Shown in pieces: positions 24,290 through 33,299 of a stretch of 64,000 nucleotides of DNA. The first letter of the stretch is position 1. Each line of letters opens with the position of its first letter. The notes under the pieces were generated by a model. The model was not told the origin of the DNA and made no database searches. It saw nothing but the letters and a program-made list of their open reading frames with translations. Origin of the DNA: Flavobacteriales bacterium UBA5081 (GTDB lineage: Bacteria; Bacteroidota; Bacteroidia; Flavobacteriales_E; Vicingaceae). A program made the position numbers and the translations under genes. Location: contig DIAJ01000047.1 in assembly GCA_002415785.1 (NCBI GenBank), positions 24,813-88,812 of the forward strand, read 5' to 3'.

Positions 24290-25159
24290 TTAACACCAAC
24301 CAAATGGACACCATTTTTTCCATAATTCAACTACTACATAAGCAGTTGAGCCTCCAATTGCTCCAGCAGCAGCTCCAATACCAATACCACCACCAGAAAT
24401 AGCTGCAGAAATTGCACCACCGATAGCTCCTTTTACATCAGCCTCCCCTGCTCCGCGCCATGAAATACTTGTACTACCCCCTTGATCTGTGTATAAGTCA
24501 TACCATTCCTCTATATTGTCATCCCAATATTGTATTGTATTTTTTCCAACTTCTACTGCGCTTAGAATTACATAAAATTCATCACTAGAAAGGTTATCTT
24601 TAGCATCTGCCTTAACATCATTAAAAACTGAAACAATTTCAGACACTGACAAGGACTGGTTTTCAAGAGCTGAATTTAAAGAACTTAAATAGTATTTTTG
24701 ATCTTGACTTAAGTCATCATTGTTTTCGGGAAACCACAGGTTACTTCCTAAGTTGTAATTACTATCAGCTAACTGATAATAATAATCTGTTAGGTATGAC
24801 TCCATCAAGTTAAATGTATCTAGACCGTAATTATCTTGAATAACAGATGTAGCAATCTGAAATGTTTTATCTAACATATTTTCATAAATGAATTCGATAC
24901 TATCAGATTGGTTATACTTTTCTGTATAATACAACGTTAATTCTTGATAAACCAAATCTATAACGTCATTATGTGCTGTCCCTGCCCATATAACGTCAGA
25001 CTCAGTTGATGTTGTCTTTAAAATATTTCCTTTGTTTTTAACAGACTTTTCTTGTTCATTTACAAAAGCTTTACTATTAGAAATATCTTCATTTTTATTA
25101 CAAGCGGTAAATAAAATTGCACTTATCATTAACGTAGATGTGTATTTTAAAATATTCAT
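24290..25159 (-). CDS. Lipoprotein with glycine-rich hydrophobic C-terminal tail
   Basis: 289 residues. Lipobox FTAC at 17-20 follows a hydrophobic signal. The middle is acidic and Tyr/Asp/Asn rich with no known domain. From about residue 243 the tail becomes glycine/alanine rich (GAIGGAISAAISGGGIGIG, then AAAGAIGGSTAYVVVELW) and ends KKWCPFGWC. This tail is like the glycine-zipper of class II bacteriocins or double-glycine peptides. Position upstream of another secreted unknown suggests a two-gene unit. Function unknown; membrane insertion of the tail is inference. Confidence 0.7.
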   Translation of the reverse strand: MNILKYTSTLMISAILFTACNKNEDISNSKAFVNEQEKSVKNKGNILKTTSTESDVIWAGTAHNDVIDLVYQELTLYYTEKYNQSDSIEFIYENMLDKTFQIATSVIQDNYGLDTFNLMESYLTDYYYQLADSNYNLGSNLWFPENNDDLSQDQKYYLSSLNSALENQSLSVSEIVSVFNDVKADAKDNLSSDEFYVILSAVEVGKNTIQYWDDNIEEWYDLYTDQGGSTSISWRGAGEADVKGAIGGAISAAISGGGIGIGAAAGAIGGSTAYVVVELWKKWCPFGWC

Positions 25160-25580
25160 GTCATCATATATTTAAATTAAAAACTTACTTTATAATTGGT
25201 TAAGTGTTTTATAGTTTCAACTGCTATTAACTTTCATCACCAAAAAGAAAACTTCCCTTTAAACAAAAATCGAATTAAAATCTTCAATAACTTGTTTTTG
25301 AAAATAAACAATATTCCATCAAAAAAGCAAAAAGAAGAAGAAGAATGAAAGAAGTAAAACCTACCATCAATTAATTTAATTTTACCTTTATAGAACTCAT
25401 TTGTTTTCCAAAACATTATGCTAATCTATCAACTATTATATGCAATATCAAATTTTTAACAAAAAATTTTGTTAAATCTAAACCTTTACACCTGAATCTA
25501 AGGGAAAGCAAAATCAGTATTTCTAATTATGAAAAGCAAAGAGTGTGAATAAGAAGGAATAATTTTGTCTTAATAAATAA
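25160..25580. other. 421-bp intergenic region, no gene
   Basis: AT-rich (about 75%). It contains a 22-bp palindrome at 25455-25476 (arms TTTAACAAAA/TTTTGTTAAA) that could be an operator or a weak transcript end. No RNA gene seen. It must hold the promoter for the lipoprotein gene. Confidence 0.45.
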
Positions 25581-26108
25581 TTAAAAATCCTCCCGATAAC
25601 CATTCTTCTTCAGCACTTTTGAAAACTTGCGAATAAACAGTTTAGCATCATAAACTTTCATTTCGTCTAACTCAAATACTTTATAAGCCTTTCCATTATA
25701 AAGATCGATAAGGAAATACTCGAAAACAATCAGTTCGTCTTCCTCGGGATGGCGATTAAGGTGATCGTAATCGTAAACTTTGCTTTCTAAAACATATTTA
25801 TATCCATTCAAAACCAGCTCTTTGTATTCTGAATTATTAGAAATTATATAACCAAATGGATAACGCTTGGCATATTTTTCCAGTTCCTCATTGGCCTCTT
25901 CAATCACTTCATTGTGGTTGACTTGTCTCAAATGCAAATACTCTTCAGCCTTACTATTTTCGGGATTAAAAGTGATTTCAATTGCTTGATGAGCTAAGAA
26001 AATTACCTTCTCTGTTTTTAAATCATCGGGCAAGCCTTCAGCCAAAGTAAACTCCTGTGCGGAAAGAAATAGGGGGAAGACTAAGAATAATGAGTAGAAA
26101 AATTTCAT
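25581..26108 (-). CDS. Secreted protein of unknown function
   Basis: 175 residues with a signal peptide (FFYSLFLVFPLFLSAQ). The mature part is acidic with many Tyr and Glu residues (KYAKRYPFGYIISNN, YKYVLESKVYDYDH). No family recognised. It lies 27 bp downstream of the ClC channel gene on the same strand and may be co-transcribed. The product is probably periplasmic. Confidence 0.65.
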   Translation of the reverse strand: MKFFYSLFLVFPLFLSAQEFTLAEGLPDDLKTEKVIFLAHQAIEITFNPENSKAEEYLHLRQVNHNEVIEEANEELEKYAKRYPFGYIISNNSEYKELVLNGYKYVLESKVYDYDHLNRHPEEDELIVFEYFLIDLYNGKAYKVFELDEMKVYDAKLFIRKFSKVLKKNGYREDF

Positions 26109-26135
26109 CGCTGAAAATTAGCCAAAAAATGAGTT

Positions 26136-27986
26136 CTATTCATCTGAAAAATTGCGAAGTACTTTTCGATAGGCATTAAATAGTTTCGATTTAGAAACAA
26201 ATCCCACGTACTTTTCGTTGTCGATTACCGGCAAATTCCAAGCGCCACTTTCATTAAACTTTTTCATTACTAAATCCATTGAATCACTTGATGAAACATG
26301 AGTAGGATAGCTACTCATCAATTCTTTTACCAATACTTTATCGTACTGGTTTGGATCAAACATAATTTGTCGGATATCATCTAGCAAAACTACTCCTGCG
26401 AGACTTCCATCTTCTTCTACCACTGGAAAAATATTCCTTCGACTACTGGAAACTGTATTTACCAACTGCCGAAGTGTATCATCGGGATGTACTCTTGAGA
26501 AATCCTTTTCCACTTCGGTTTGAAGTTTCATTAAAGTCAAGACGGCCTTGTCTTTGTCGTGCGTAATAAGCTCTCCTCTTTTAGCTAATAACATATTATA
26601 TAAAGAGTGTGGGTTATAATAGCGCGAAGTCATAAAAGATATAGCGGCAGTTAACATCAATGGAATAATCAGCTCATAACCTCCGGTAATTTCTGCAATT
26701 AAGAAAAGCGCTGTTAATGGGGCGTGTAAAATTCCTGCAATCACACCTCCCATTCCTACTAGAGTAAAATTTTTCTCAGAAATACCGATAAAAGACAAAA
26801 GGTTTACTGCTTTTGCAAAAACAAAGCCCAGCACAGAACCCATAAACAATGAAGGAGCAAAAACACCACCAATTCCACCTGCGCCGATAGTTATGGAAGT
26901 TGCTAGGGCTTTCATAAAAGTAACTCCCAGTAAAAATAACATAACGACCCAGAGCATATCGCTGTATTCTTGAAACAAACTGCCCTGCAACAACGCATTT
27001 GCATCTCCATTGAGCATTTGTTTAATGGAGTCAAAACCTTCACCATAGAGTGGAGGAAAAAGAAAAATGAGCAAACCTAATGCAATAGCGCCAATAGCAA
27101 CTCGCTTAAAGCGACCTCTAATGCGATCAAACTTACTTTCAATCGACCAAAAAACTTTGTTAAAGTAGACCGACATCATGCCGCTGAGAATTCCAAGCAA
27201 TATATAAAAAGGTAAATCTCCAAGGGTGAATTTCTCAGTTAGCTCTATGCTAAAAAGCGACTGATCACCCAACATAAAAGCAGAGGTTAGGGCGGCAGAA
27301 ACCGATGCCATTAAAAGCGGAATGAGCGAAGCAGCTGTAAGATCGAGCATAATCACTTCTAAAGCAAAAACAATGGCAGCAATGGGAGCATTAAAAATTC
27401 CGGACATGGCTCCTGCAGCTCCACAGCCCAACATTAAAGTTGTTACTTTATAATTCATTCTAGTTGCTTTCGCCAAATTGGAACCAATGGCAGAACTAGA
27501 TCCCACTGTTGGTCCTTCCAATCCAACAGACCCACCAAATCCAACGGTAATCATACTAGTCAACAGCGAAGCATAAGTTGACTTTAGAGGTATGCGAGAG
27601 TTTTTGCTTGAAATTGCGTAAAGTGTTGAGGGAATTCCATGTCTGACCTTTTTCTTAACGATATATTTTACCACTAAAACAGTTAGTAAAACTCCAATGC
27701 CGGGGTAAACAAAATACAATATACTTTGATAATCAGCCACCCAATCAGAGCGAATGAGCAACTGAATAAGGTGTACCATGTTTTTAAGTAAAATGGCTGC
27801 CACACCTGAAGAAAAACCCACTAAAATACTTAAGAGAATTACAAACTGACGATCAGTCATGTGTTTGTGGCGCCATACCAAAAAGCTTCGCAAGAATTTA
27901 CGCGCTTTTATAGCAATGAGCTGTTGAATTTTAAGCCAACGGTTTTGCCACTTTTGCATTTTAGATTTCAATTGATTCCCTCGCAA
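26136..27986 (-). CDS. ClC-family chloride channel/antiporter with CBS domains
   Basis: 616 residues. The ClC core has the selectivity motifs GSVGLEGP, GAAGAMSGIFNAPIAA and GAGGIGGVFAPSLFMG, spread over about 10-12 membrane helices between residues 45 and 455. In the GSVGLEGP motif the gating-glutamate position is kept. The C-terminal ~150 residues form a pair of CBS domains (VHPDDTLRQLVNTV..., and MSSYPTHVSSSDSMDLVM...), which in the family bind adenine nucleotides and gate transport. It lies 16 bp downstream of dnaG on the same strand. Confidence 0.92.
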   Translation of the reverse strand: MRGNQLKSKMQKWQNRWLKIQQLIAIKARKFLRSFLVWRHKHMTDRQFVILLSILVGFSSGVAAILLKNMVHLIQLLIRSDWVADYQSILYFVYPGIGVLLTVLVVKYIVKKKVRHGIPSTLYAISSKNSRIPLKSTYASLLTSMITVGFGGSVGLEGPTVGSSSAIGSNLAKATRMNYKVTTLMLGCGAAGAMSGIFNAPIAAIVFALEVIMLDLTAASLIPLLMASVSAALTSAFMLGDQSLFSIELTEKFTLGDLPFYILLGILSGMMSVYFNKVFWSIESKFDRIRGRFKRVAIGAIALGLLIFLFPPLYGEGFDSIKQMLNGDANALLQGSLFQEYSDMLWVVMLFLLGVTFMKALATSITIGAGGIGGVFAPSLFMGSVLGFVFAKAVNLLSFIGISEKNFTLVGMGGVIAGILHAPLTALFLIAEITGGYELIIPLMLTAAISFMTSRYYNPHSLYNMLLAKRGELITHDKDKAVLTLMKLQTEVEKDFSRVHPDDTLRQLVNTVSSSRRNIFPVVEEDGSLAGVVLLDDIRQIMFDPNQYDKVLVKELMSSYPTHVSSSDSMDLVMKKFNESGAWNLPVIDNEKYVGFVSKSKLFNAYRKVLRNFSDE

Positions 27987-28002
27987 TTGAGTTTAATTTT
28001 TG

Positions 28003-29955
28003 TTAGCGCAAAACTATGCGACCTAATTCATTTCCCAAAGCTTTTTTTGCCTGAAGTAAACGACTGATTTCTTCGTAAATAGATTCGTAATTATCCGGAT
28101 TCTCTTTTAAAGCGGCTTGCATATCCTCCAACATTTGCTGCACTTTGGTTAATCGCCAAGAGCAAACACCACGATGAACTTTTTTCTGTAAGATTTCTTC
28201 TTCTTTTAAGGTGAGAATTTGGTGCTTGTCGTACCAGTTTATACTTAGCGTATATTTATCCATTAAGCACTCAATAGCAAAACTGCTCAATTCTTTGTCT
28301 TCGTTGGAAACCAATGTATTTTCTACCACTGAAGTTTCACTTTCTACAGCAGTTTTAAAAAGAGCATAAATTTTATCAAAAAGCGGATGCGTAAAACTCA
28401 AATTGTCTTCTTCCATTTCAAAAACAACATATTCAGCTACTGTTAAAACAATTGCTTCATCATCATCTTTTTCTTTTGGTATTTCTACATCTTGATTGCC
28501 GAACTTTATCAACGTACGGATAATATCTTCCTCTTGATAGATGAGTGGCTTTTCTTGTGGCTTTGGTTTCTCCTGAAGAAAAGTGGTGTCATCAGTTACT
28601 CCAAAATCTTCTCTTTTCTCTTCCCGCTCTTTGTTTTGAATTTTCTTACTGAGTGTATTCCGCCGAACCTTATTCAACTCGCTCATTAATGCTTGCTCAG
28701 AAATATCTAAAATATCGCCACTTTCCTGAATGTAAACTGAGCGTGCTATAGGGTCGGGAATAAGCGCAATGCTATTGACAATTTCCTTAATTAAGGAAGC
28801 TCTTTTCATTGGGTCTTTCCCCACCTCACTCACCAGTAGACTAGTTTTAAAACGAATGAAATCTTGAGCGTTCTCTTTTAAAAAACTACTTAACTCTTCA
28901 GTACTCTTGCTTCTGGCAAAAGAGTCGGGATCTTCTCCTTCGGGGAAGGCAAGCACCTTTACATTCATGCCTTCCTCCAAAATCATATCAATTCCGCGAA
29001 AAGCTGCTTTAATTCCCGCAGTGTCGCCATCAAAAAGTATTGTTATGTTGGGAGTATAGCGTTTAATTAGCCGAATTTGCTCCGTAGTTAAGGATGTCCC
29101 CGATGAAGCCACTACATTCTCTACTCCATTTTGGTGAAAAGAAATCACATCGGTATAACCTTCTACCAAATAACATAAATCTTTTTCAATAATGGTCTTC
29201 TTCGCCAGATTTAAGCCATATAAAACACGGCTTTTATGATAAATCTCCGACTCAGGAGAATTGAGGTATTTAGCCGTTTTTTTGTCGGCAGAAAGTGTTC
29301 TTCCCCCAAAGCCAATCACTCTTCCCGAAATATTTTGGATGGGAAACATCACTCTTCCTTTAAAGCGATCGAAGTGTTTTTCTCCTTTAACGATTGTCAG
29401 TCCGGTTTTTTCGAGATAATCTAATTTATAGCCTTTATCTAGTGCGGCTTTAGTAAAAGCCTCCCATTCATCAGGGCTGTAGCCCAATTTGAATTTTTCG
29501 ATGGTTTCTTCTCTAAAGCCTCTTTCCTTAAAGTAGCTCAGTCCAATTGCTCTACCATTTTCCGTTTCTTTTAGCTGTTGTTGAAAATATTCAGCCGCAA
29601 ACTGAGTAACGATAAACAGACTTTCCTTTTCGTTGGCTTGCTGAATTTGTTCTGCGCTCTGCTCTTCTTCTTCAATTTCAATGTTGTACTTATCGGCCAA
29701 ATATTTGAGCGCTTCCGGATAAGTGTAATGCTCATGATCCATGATAAAATTAGCAGCACCTCCCGCCTTACCACAACCAAAACATTTGTAAATCCCTTTG
29801 GCAGGAGAAACGGTAAACGAAGGCGTTTTTTCGTTGTGAAACGGACAAAGTCCCAGCAAATTTGCACCCCTCTTCTTGAGGTTAACAAAATCGCCAACAA
29901 CCTCCTCTACCCTTGCCGTTTCAAGGATTTCATCAACCGTTTGTTTTGGAATCAA
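28003..29955 (-). CDS. dnaG: DNA primase
   Basis: Synthesises RNA primers at the replication fork. The zinc ribbon uses Cys37, His40, Cys58 and Cys61 (CPFHNEKTPSF, YKCFGCG). The TOPRIM domain is near residues 255-340 with VEGYTDVISFHQNG and LFDGDTAGIKAAFRG. The C-terminal helicase-binding part follows after a low-complexity linker near 440-480. At 650 residues it is typical for Bacteroidota. Confidence 0.96.
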   Translation of the reverse strand: MIPKQTVDEILETARVEEVVGDFVNLKKRGANLLGLCPFHNEKTPSFTVSPAKGIYKCFGCGKAGGAANFIMDHEHYTYPEALKYLADKYNIEIEEEEQSAEQIQQANEKESLFIVTQFAAEYFQQQLKETENGRAIGLSYFKERGFREETIEKFKLGYSPDEWEAFTKAALDKGYKLDYLEKTGLTIVKGEKHFDRFKGRVMFPIQNISGRVIGFGGRTLSADKKTAKYLNSPESEIYHKSRVLYGLNLAKKTIIEKDLCYLVEGYTDVISFHQNGVENVVASSGTSLTTEQIRLIKRYTPNITILFDGDTAGIKAAFRGIDMILEEGMNVKVLAFPEGEDPDSFARSKSTEELSSFLKENAQDFIRFKTSLLVSEVGKDPMKRASLIKEIVNSIALIPDPIARSVYIQESGDILDISEQALMSELNKVRRNTLSKKIQNKEREEKREDFGVTDDTTFLQEKPKPQEKPLIYQEEDIIRTLIKFGNQDVEIPKEKDDDEAIVLTVAEYVVFEMEEDNLSFTHPLFDKIYALFKTAVESETSVVENTLVSNEDKELSSFAIECLMDKYTLSINWYDKHQILTLKEEEILQKKVHRGVCSWRLTKVQQMLEDMQAALKENPDNYESIYEEISRLLQAKKALGNELGRIVLR

Positions 29956-30039
29956 TTCGCTAAATTTTTGTAAACGAAGTTACCATTGAAAGGTGAAAGA
30001 TGAAATAGGAAGTGAGAAAGTTTTATTGTTAGACCGATA

Positions 30040-30055
30040 ATTAGTTTAAACTAAT
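30040..30055. repeat. 16-bp perfect palindrome within a larger hairpin
   Basis: ATTAGTTTAAACTAAT is a perfect palindrome. It is enclosed by ACCGATA (30033-30039) and TATCGGT (30074-30080) arms followed by seven T. Read on the plus strand this is a terminator-like shape, while the flanking genes run on the minus strand; it may therefore end the upstream lipoprotein transcript imperfectly or be an operator before dnaG. Confidence 0.35.
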
Positions 30056-30099
30056 CATTTGTATTAAGAAAATATCGGTTTTTTTATAACTTCCACACC

Positions 30100-30522
30100 C
30101 TACTTTAACTCCAACCTCAATGAATCTTCAGCACTAAGCATTTTGTCGAGGTCAATTTCTTTCACTAAGGTGCCGTCGTCTTCCCAAACTTTCCATTTTC
30201 CTACACGCAAATCGTTTTTGTATTGACCTTCAATTTTCTTTTTTCCGTTTTCATAATAAACGATTGCATAGCCATTTCTTTCACCGTGAACATATTTGCC
30301 TTCACTCCACTTCATTCCATTGTCATAGTAGTAAGTCCATTTGCCGTGGCGCTTACCATTTACTTTTCTGCCTTCTAGTTTTTTTAAACCGTTGGGATAT
30401 CGTTCAAGATAATCTTCACTCTGTGGAGCTTGATTTTGCTCTTTGTCTTCATTGGTATTCTTCTCAGTTGAACAAGCAGTTAAAACAAAAAGCCCAAAGG
30501 CTAAAATGAAAATTTTTCTCAT
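30100..30522 (-). CDS. Lipoprotein with YwqK/MORN-like repeats
   Basis: 140 residues. Lipobox LTAC at 14-17. The mature part has three to four repeats of the type G-R-x-G-x-W-x-Y-Y-x-N-G (GKRHGKWTYYYDNGMKWSEG, ERNGYAIVYYENGKKKIEG, LRVGKWKVWEDDG). Such proteins are widely labelled YwqK-family antitoxin, though in Bacteroidota most are surface lipoproteins with no toxin. The same repeat fills the 1093-residue protein at 38380-41661. It lies 5 bp downstream of the polyprenyl synthetase gene. Confidence 0.8.
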   Translation of the reverse strand: MRKIFILAFGLFVLTACSTEKNTNEDKEQNQAPQSEDYLERYPNGLKKLEGRKVNGKRHGKWTYYYDNGMKWSEGKYVHGERNGYAIVYYENGKKKIEGQYKNDLRVGKWKVWEDDGTLVKEIDLDKMLSAEDSLRLELK

Positions 30523-30527
30523 TTAAT

Positions 30528-31505
30528 TTACTTTTTGCGTTCTGTCGTAAATAAAACTAAATTTTTAAGTGACTCTCTAGCTTCGTTTTCCGGGAATTCA
30601 TTTAAAATGCTCAAGGCCTCATCGCGATAAGCGTACATTTTTTCGCTTGCATATTGAATTCCGCCGGATTGCAAGACAAAATTAATCACCTCTTGCACTT
30701 TTTTATCGTCGTTGTTGTTGTTTTTAACGGTATTTATAATTTTTCTGCGTTCCCTTTTAGGAGCTTGAGAAAGCGCATGAATCAATGGCAAGGTCATTTT
30801 CTTCTCCTTGATGTCGATGCCGCTCGGCTTTCCAATATCTTCACCTGAACCGTAGTCAAATAAATCGTCTTTGATTTGAAAACAAATGCCCACTTTTTCA
30901 CCGAAAAGTCGCATTCTTTCTACCGTTTCCACATTTTGGTTAGCCGCTTTTGCACCGGTGGCACAACAAGAAGCAATTAAAGTGGCTGTTTTTTTTGTAA
31001 TGATGTCGAAATACACCTCTTCGCTTATGTCCAAGCGTCGTGCTTTTTCAATTTGAAGTAGCTCACCCTCGCTCATCAATTTAACGGAAGTACTCACGAT
31101 TTTCAATAAATCGAACTCCTCATTTTCCACAGAAAGTAACAAGCCGCGTGAGAGCAAATAATCTCCCACTAAAACGGCAATTTTGTTTTTCCACAGTGCA
31201 TTTATGCTGAAAAAACCACGGCGCTTGTAGGCTTCATCCACTACATCATCGTGCACCAAAGTAGCCGTGTGTAATAATTCAATCAAAGAGGCCGCTCGAT
31301 AGGTTGAATCGGTGGTTTCTCCAAATAATTTAGAGGATAAAAAGACAAACATCGGGCGCATTTGTTTGCCTTTTCGCTTAACAATATAATGCGTGATTTT
31401 ATCCAACAATGGAACGGAAGACTTCATGCTGTCGCGGAAATGCTTTTCGAAAGACTGCATTTCTTCTTTTATCGGCGCTTTAATTTGATTGAGGCTTATT
31501 TCCAT
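30528..31505 (-). CDS. Polyprenyl diphosphate synthase
   Basis: 325-residue trans-prenyltransferase of isoprenoid synthesis. Aspartate-rich motifs HDDVVDEA and QIKDDLFDYG are both present, with the upstream KGKQMRPMF substrate-binding segment. The length and lack of bulky residues before the first motif suggest a long-chain product such as the menaquinone side chain (octaprenyl type), but chain length cannot be read with certainty. It follows rlmN with an 18-bp gap and precedes the YwqK-like lipoprotein. Confidence 0.9.
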   Translation of the reverse strand: MEISLNQIKAPIKEEMQSFEKHFRDSMKSSVPLLDKITHYIVKRKGKQMRPMFVFLSSKLFGETTDSTYRAASLIELLHTATLVHDDVVDEAYKRRGFFSINALWKNKIAVLVGDYLLSRGLLLSVENEEFDLLKIVSTSVKLMSEGELLQIEKARRLDISEEVYFDIITKKTATLIASCCATGAKAANQNVETVERMRLFGEKVGICFQIKDDLFDYGSGEDIGKPSGIDIKEKKMTLPLIHALSQAPKRERRKIINTVKNNNNDDKKVQEVINFVLQSGGIQYASEKMYAYRDEALSILNEFPENEARESLKNLVLFTTERKK

Positions 31506-31523
31506 TGGGAAGACAAAAATAGT

Positions 31524-32597
31524 TTAATCCTTTTTAATGGCTCCATTTTTATTTGCCAATTGTCCGCAAGCAGCATCAATGTCTTTACCTCTGCTTCTGC
31601 GAATATTAACCACCAAACCCTTGCTTTCTAAATAAGCAGCAAAGGCATCAACTTTTTTGGGGTCGGCTTGTTGAAATTCACCTTCATCAATAGGGTTGTA
31701 TTCAATGATATTGATTTTACAAGGTATGTGTTTGCAAAATTCAGCTAATTCACGAGCATCCTCAATTTCATCATTAAAGTCTCTGAAAATAATATATTCG
31801 TAAGTAACTCTGTTTTTTGTTTTCTGAAAATAGTGTTTCAATGCCTCAGCTAAAACTTCCAAATTGTTCTGCTCATTGATGGGCATGATTTTACTTCGCT
31901 TTTCATCATTTGCCGCATGCAGCGAGAGCGCAAGGTTAAACTTTACTTCATCATCGCCCAAACGCCGAATCATTTTGGCAATTCCCGCAGTAGAAACAGT
32001 AATTCGCTTTGGAGACATCCCCAAGCCATCTTCAGCAGTAATTCGGTCAATCGACTTAATCATTTGACTGTAGTTGAGCAGTGGTTCGCCCATTCCCATG
32101 TATACGATATTCGATAAAGGCTGATTGTAGTGTTTTTCCGCTTGTTCTTTAATAATTGCGACCTGATCGTAAATTTCATCAAAGCGAATATTTCGCATGA
32201 GTTTTAGTTTGCCGGTAGCACAGAATTTACACGAAAGGCTACAGCCGATTTGCGAAGAAATACAAGCAGTCATTCGATCGGTAGCAGGAATAAGTACACC
32301 TTCGGTGATTTTTCCATCCGCCAACTGAAAAGCATTTTTTATGGTTCTGTCTGAGCTGATTTGCTCCTCCGCCAAAGTAACTGCCGGTAAGTCAAAATGT
32401 CTATCTAAAAATTCGCGTAGTGATTTGGAGAGATTCGTCATCTGCTCAAAATTGCGCGCAGACTTTTGCCAAAGCCATTCGTATAGCTGCTTAGCGCGAA
32501 AAGCTTTTTCTCCGTTTTCGGTAAAAAACGCTTGCATTTCAACCAAAGATAAATCGCGAATATTTCTCTTTTTAGCCTGCTCAATCATAAGCCGCAA
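31524..32597 (-). CDS. rlmN: 23S rRNA/tRNA m2A methyltransferase RlmN
   Basis: Radical-SAM enzyme methylating A2503 of 23S rRNA and A37 of some tRNAs. The iron-sulfur cluster motif CxxxCxxC is Cys119/123/126 (GCSLSCKFCATG). The conserved cysteine near the C-terminus (DIDAACGQL) and the GMGEPLLNY motif are present. At 357 residues it is full length. It heads a minus-strand run rlmN - polyprenyl synthase - lipoprotein. Confidence 0.95.
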   Translation of the reverse strand: MRLMIEQAKKRNIRDLSLVEMQAFFTENGEKAFRAKQLYEWLWQKSARNFEQMTNLSKSLREFLDRHFDLPAVTLAEEQISSDRTIKNAFQLADGKITEGVLIPATDRMTACISSQIGCSLSCKFCATGKLKLMRNIRFDEIYDQVAIIKEQAEKHYNQPLSNIVYMGMGEPLLNYSQMIKSIDRITAEDGLGMSPKRITVSTAGIAKMIRRLGDDEVKFNLALSLHAANDEKRSKIMPINEQNNLEVLAEALKHYFQKTKNRVTYEYIIFRDFNDEIEDARELAEFCKHIPCKINIIEYNPIDEGEFQQADPKKVDAFAAYLESKGLVVNIRRSRGKDIDAACGQLANKNGAIKKD

Positions 32598-32682
32598 AGT
32601 TAATCTTTATTTTTGCCCTTAGAAAATGGAGTACATTTATTGACTTACTGATTTCAAACCAAAAAAAGTGTAAATTAGTATC

Positions 32683-32898
32683 ATGGAAACTTTAAGAATT
32701 GAGCTTTTAAATCCAAAAGCAAAGAAAATATTAAATAGTTTAAAGGAACTTAAGCTCATTAAGATTAAAAAATCAAATTTTTCTCGAGAAAAGTTTATTG
32801 AGTTTCTAAAAGAAACACGTCAAGATGAAACTTTAAGTCTTGAAGAAATCCAAAAAGAAGTTGAAGCAGTTAGAGATAAAAGAACTAATACAAAGTGA
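32683..32898 (+). CDS. Antitoxin-like small protein of PIN module
   Basis: 71 residues, charged and helical, with an N-terminal strand (METLRIELLNPKAKKIL) followed by KSNFSREKFIEFLKETRQ. It overlaps the PIN toxin gene by 4 bp (ATG/TGA type), the usual antitoxin-toxin layout. The last residues are basic. Antitoxin role is inferred from position and size; similar small proteins precede PIN toxins in Bacteroidota and Cyanobacteria. Confidence 0.7.
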   Translation: METLRIELLNPKAKKILNSLKELKLIKIKKSNFSREKFIEFLKETRQDETLSLEEIQKEVEAVRDKRTNTK

Positions 32899-33299
32899 GA
32901 GTCATTCTCGATACTAATATCTGGATTAGCTTCCTCATATCAAAAAAGCTAGACTGGTTAGATGAGTTATTAATTAATGAAAACTTCGTTTTTTTGTTTA
33001 GCGAACTCCTCTTCAAAGAGTTCCTTGATGTAGCTGATAGACCAAAGATTAGAAAATATTTCAAAACAAAAAAGTTAATTCAAGTTATAAACTATTTTGA
33101 ATCTTATGGTGAAATTATACACACTTCTACATCTCTGAATATCTGCAGAGATCCGCGAGATAATTTTTTATTAGATTTAGCTGTAGATGGGCAAGCAAAT
33201 TATTTAGTTAGCGGAGATGAAGATTTGCTTACATTAAAAGCAATTAAGAAATGTAACATTATCAGCCTTAAGCAATTTAAGGAAATCGCTTATGAGTAA
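32895..33299 (+). CDS. PIN-domain toxin
   Basis: 134 residues. N-terminal MRVILDTNIWISFLIS with the first catalytic Asp6, a central Glu in LFKEFLDVADRPK, and CRDPRDNFLLDLAVDG with the other acidic ligands, followed by LVSGDEDLL. This matches the 'toxin component, PIN family' group of ribonuclease toxins. The partner antitoxin overlaps upstream by 4 bp. The gene overlaps the amidohydrolase start by 8 bp, so all three may be on one transcript. Confidence 0.87.
   Translation: MRVILDTNIWISFLISKKLDWLDELLINENFVFLFSELLFKEFLDVADRPKIRKYFKTKKLIQVINYFESYGEIIHTSTSLNICRDPRDNFLLDLAVDGQANYLVSGDEDLLTLKAIKKCNIISLKQFKEIAYE

Noticed and set aside
25455..25476. Palindrome TTTAACAAAA/TTTTGTTAAA as a terminator
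   Set aside because: It is made only of weak pairs in very AT-rich DNA and lies 105 bp beyond the nearest gene end; chance or an operator is as likely.
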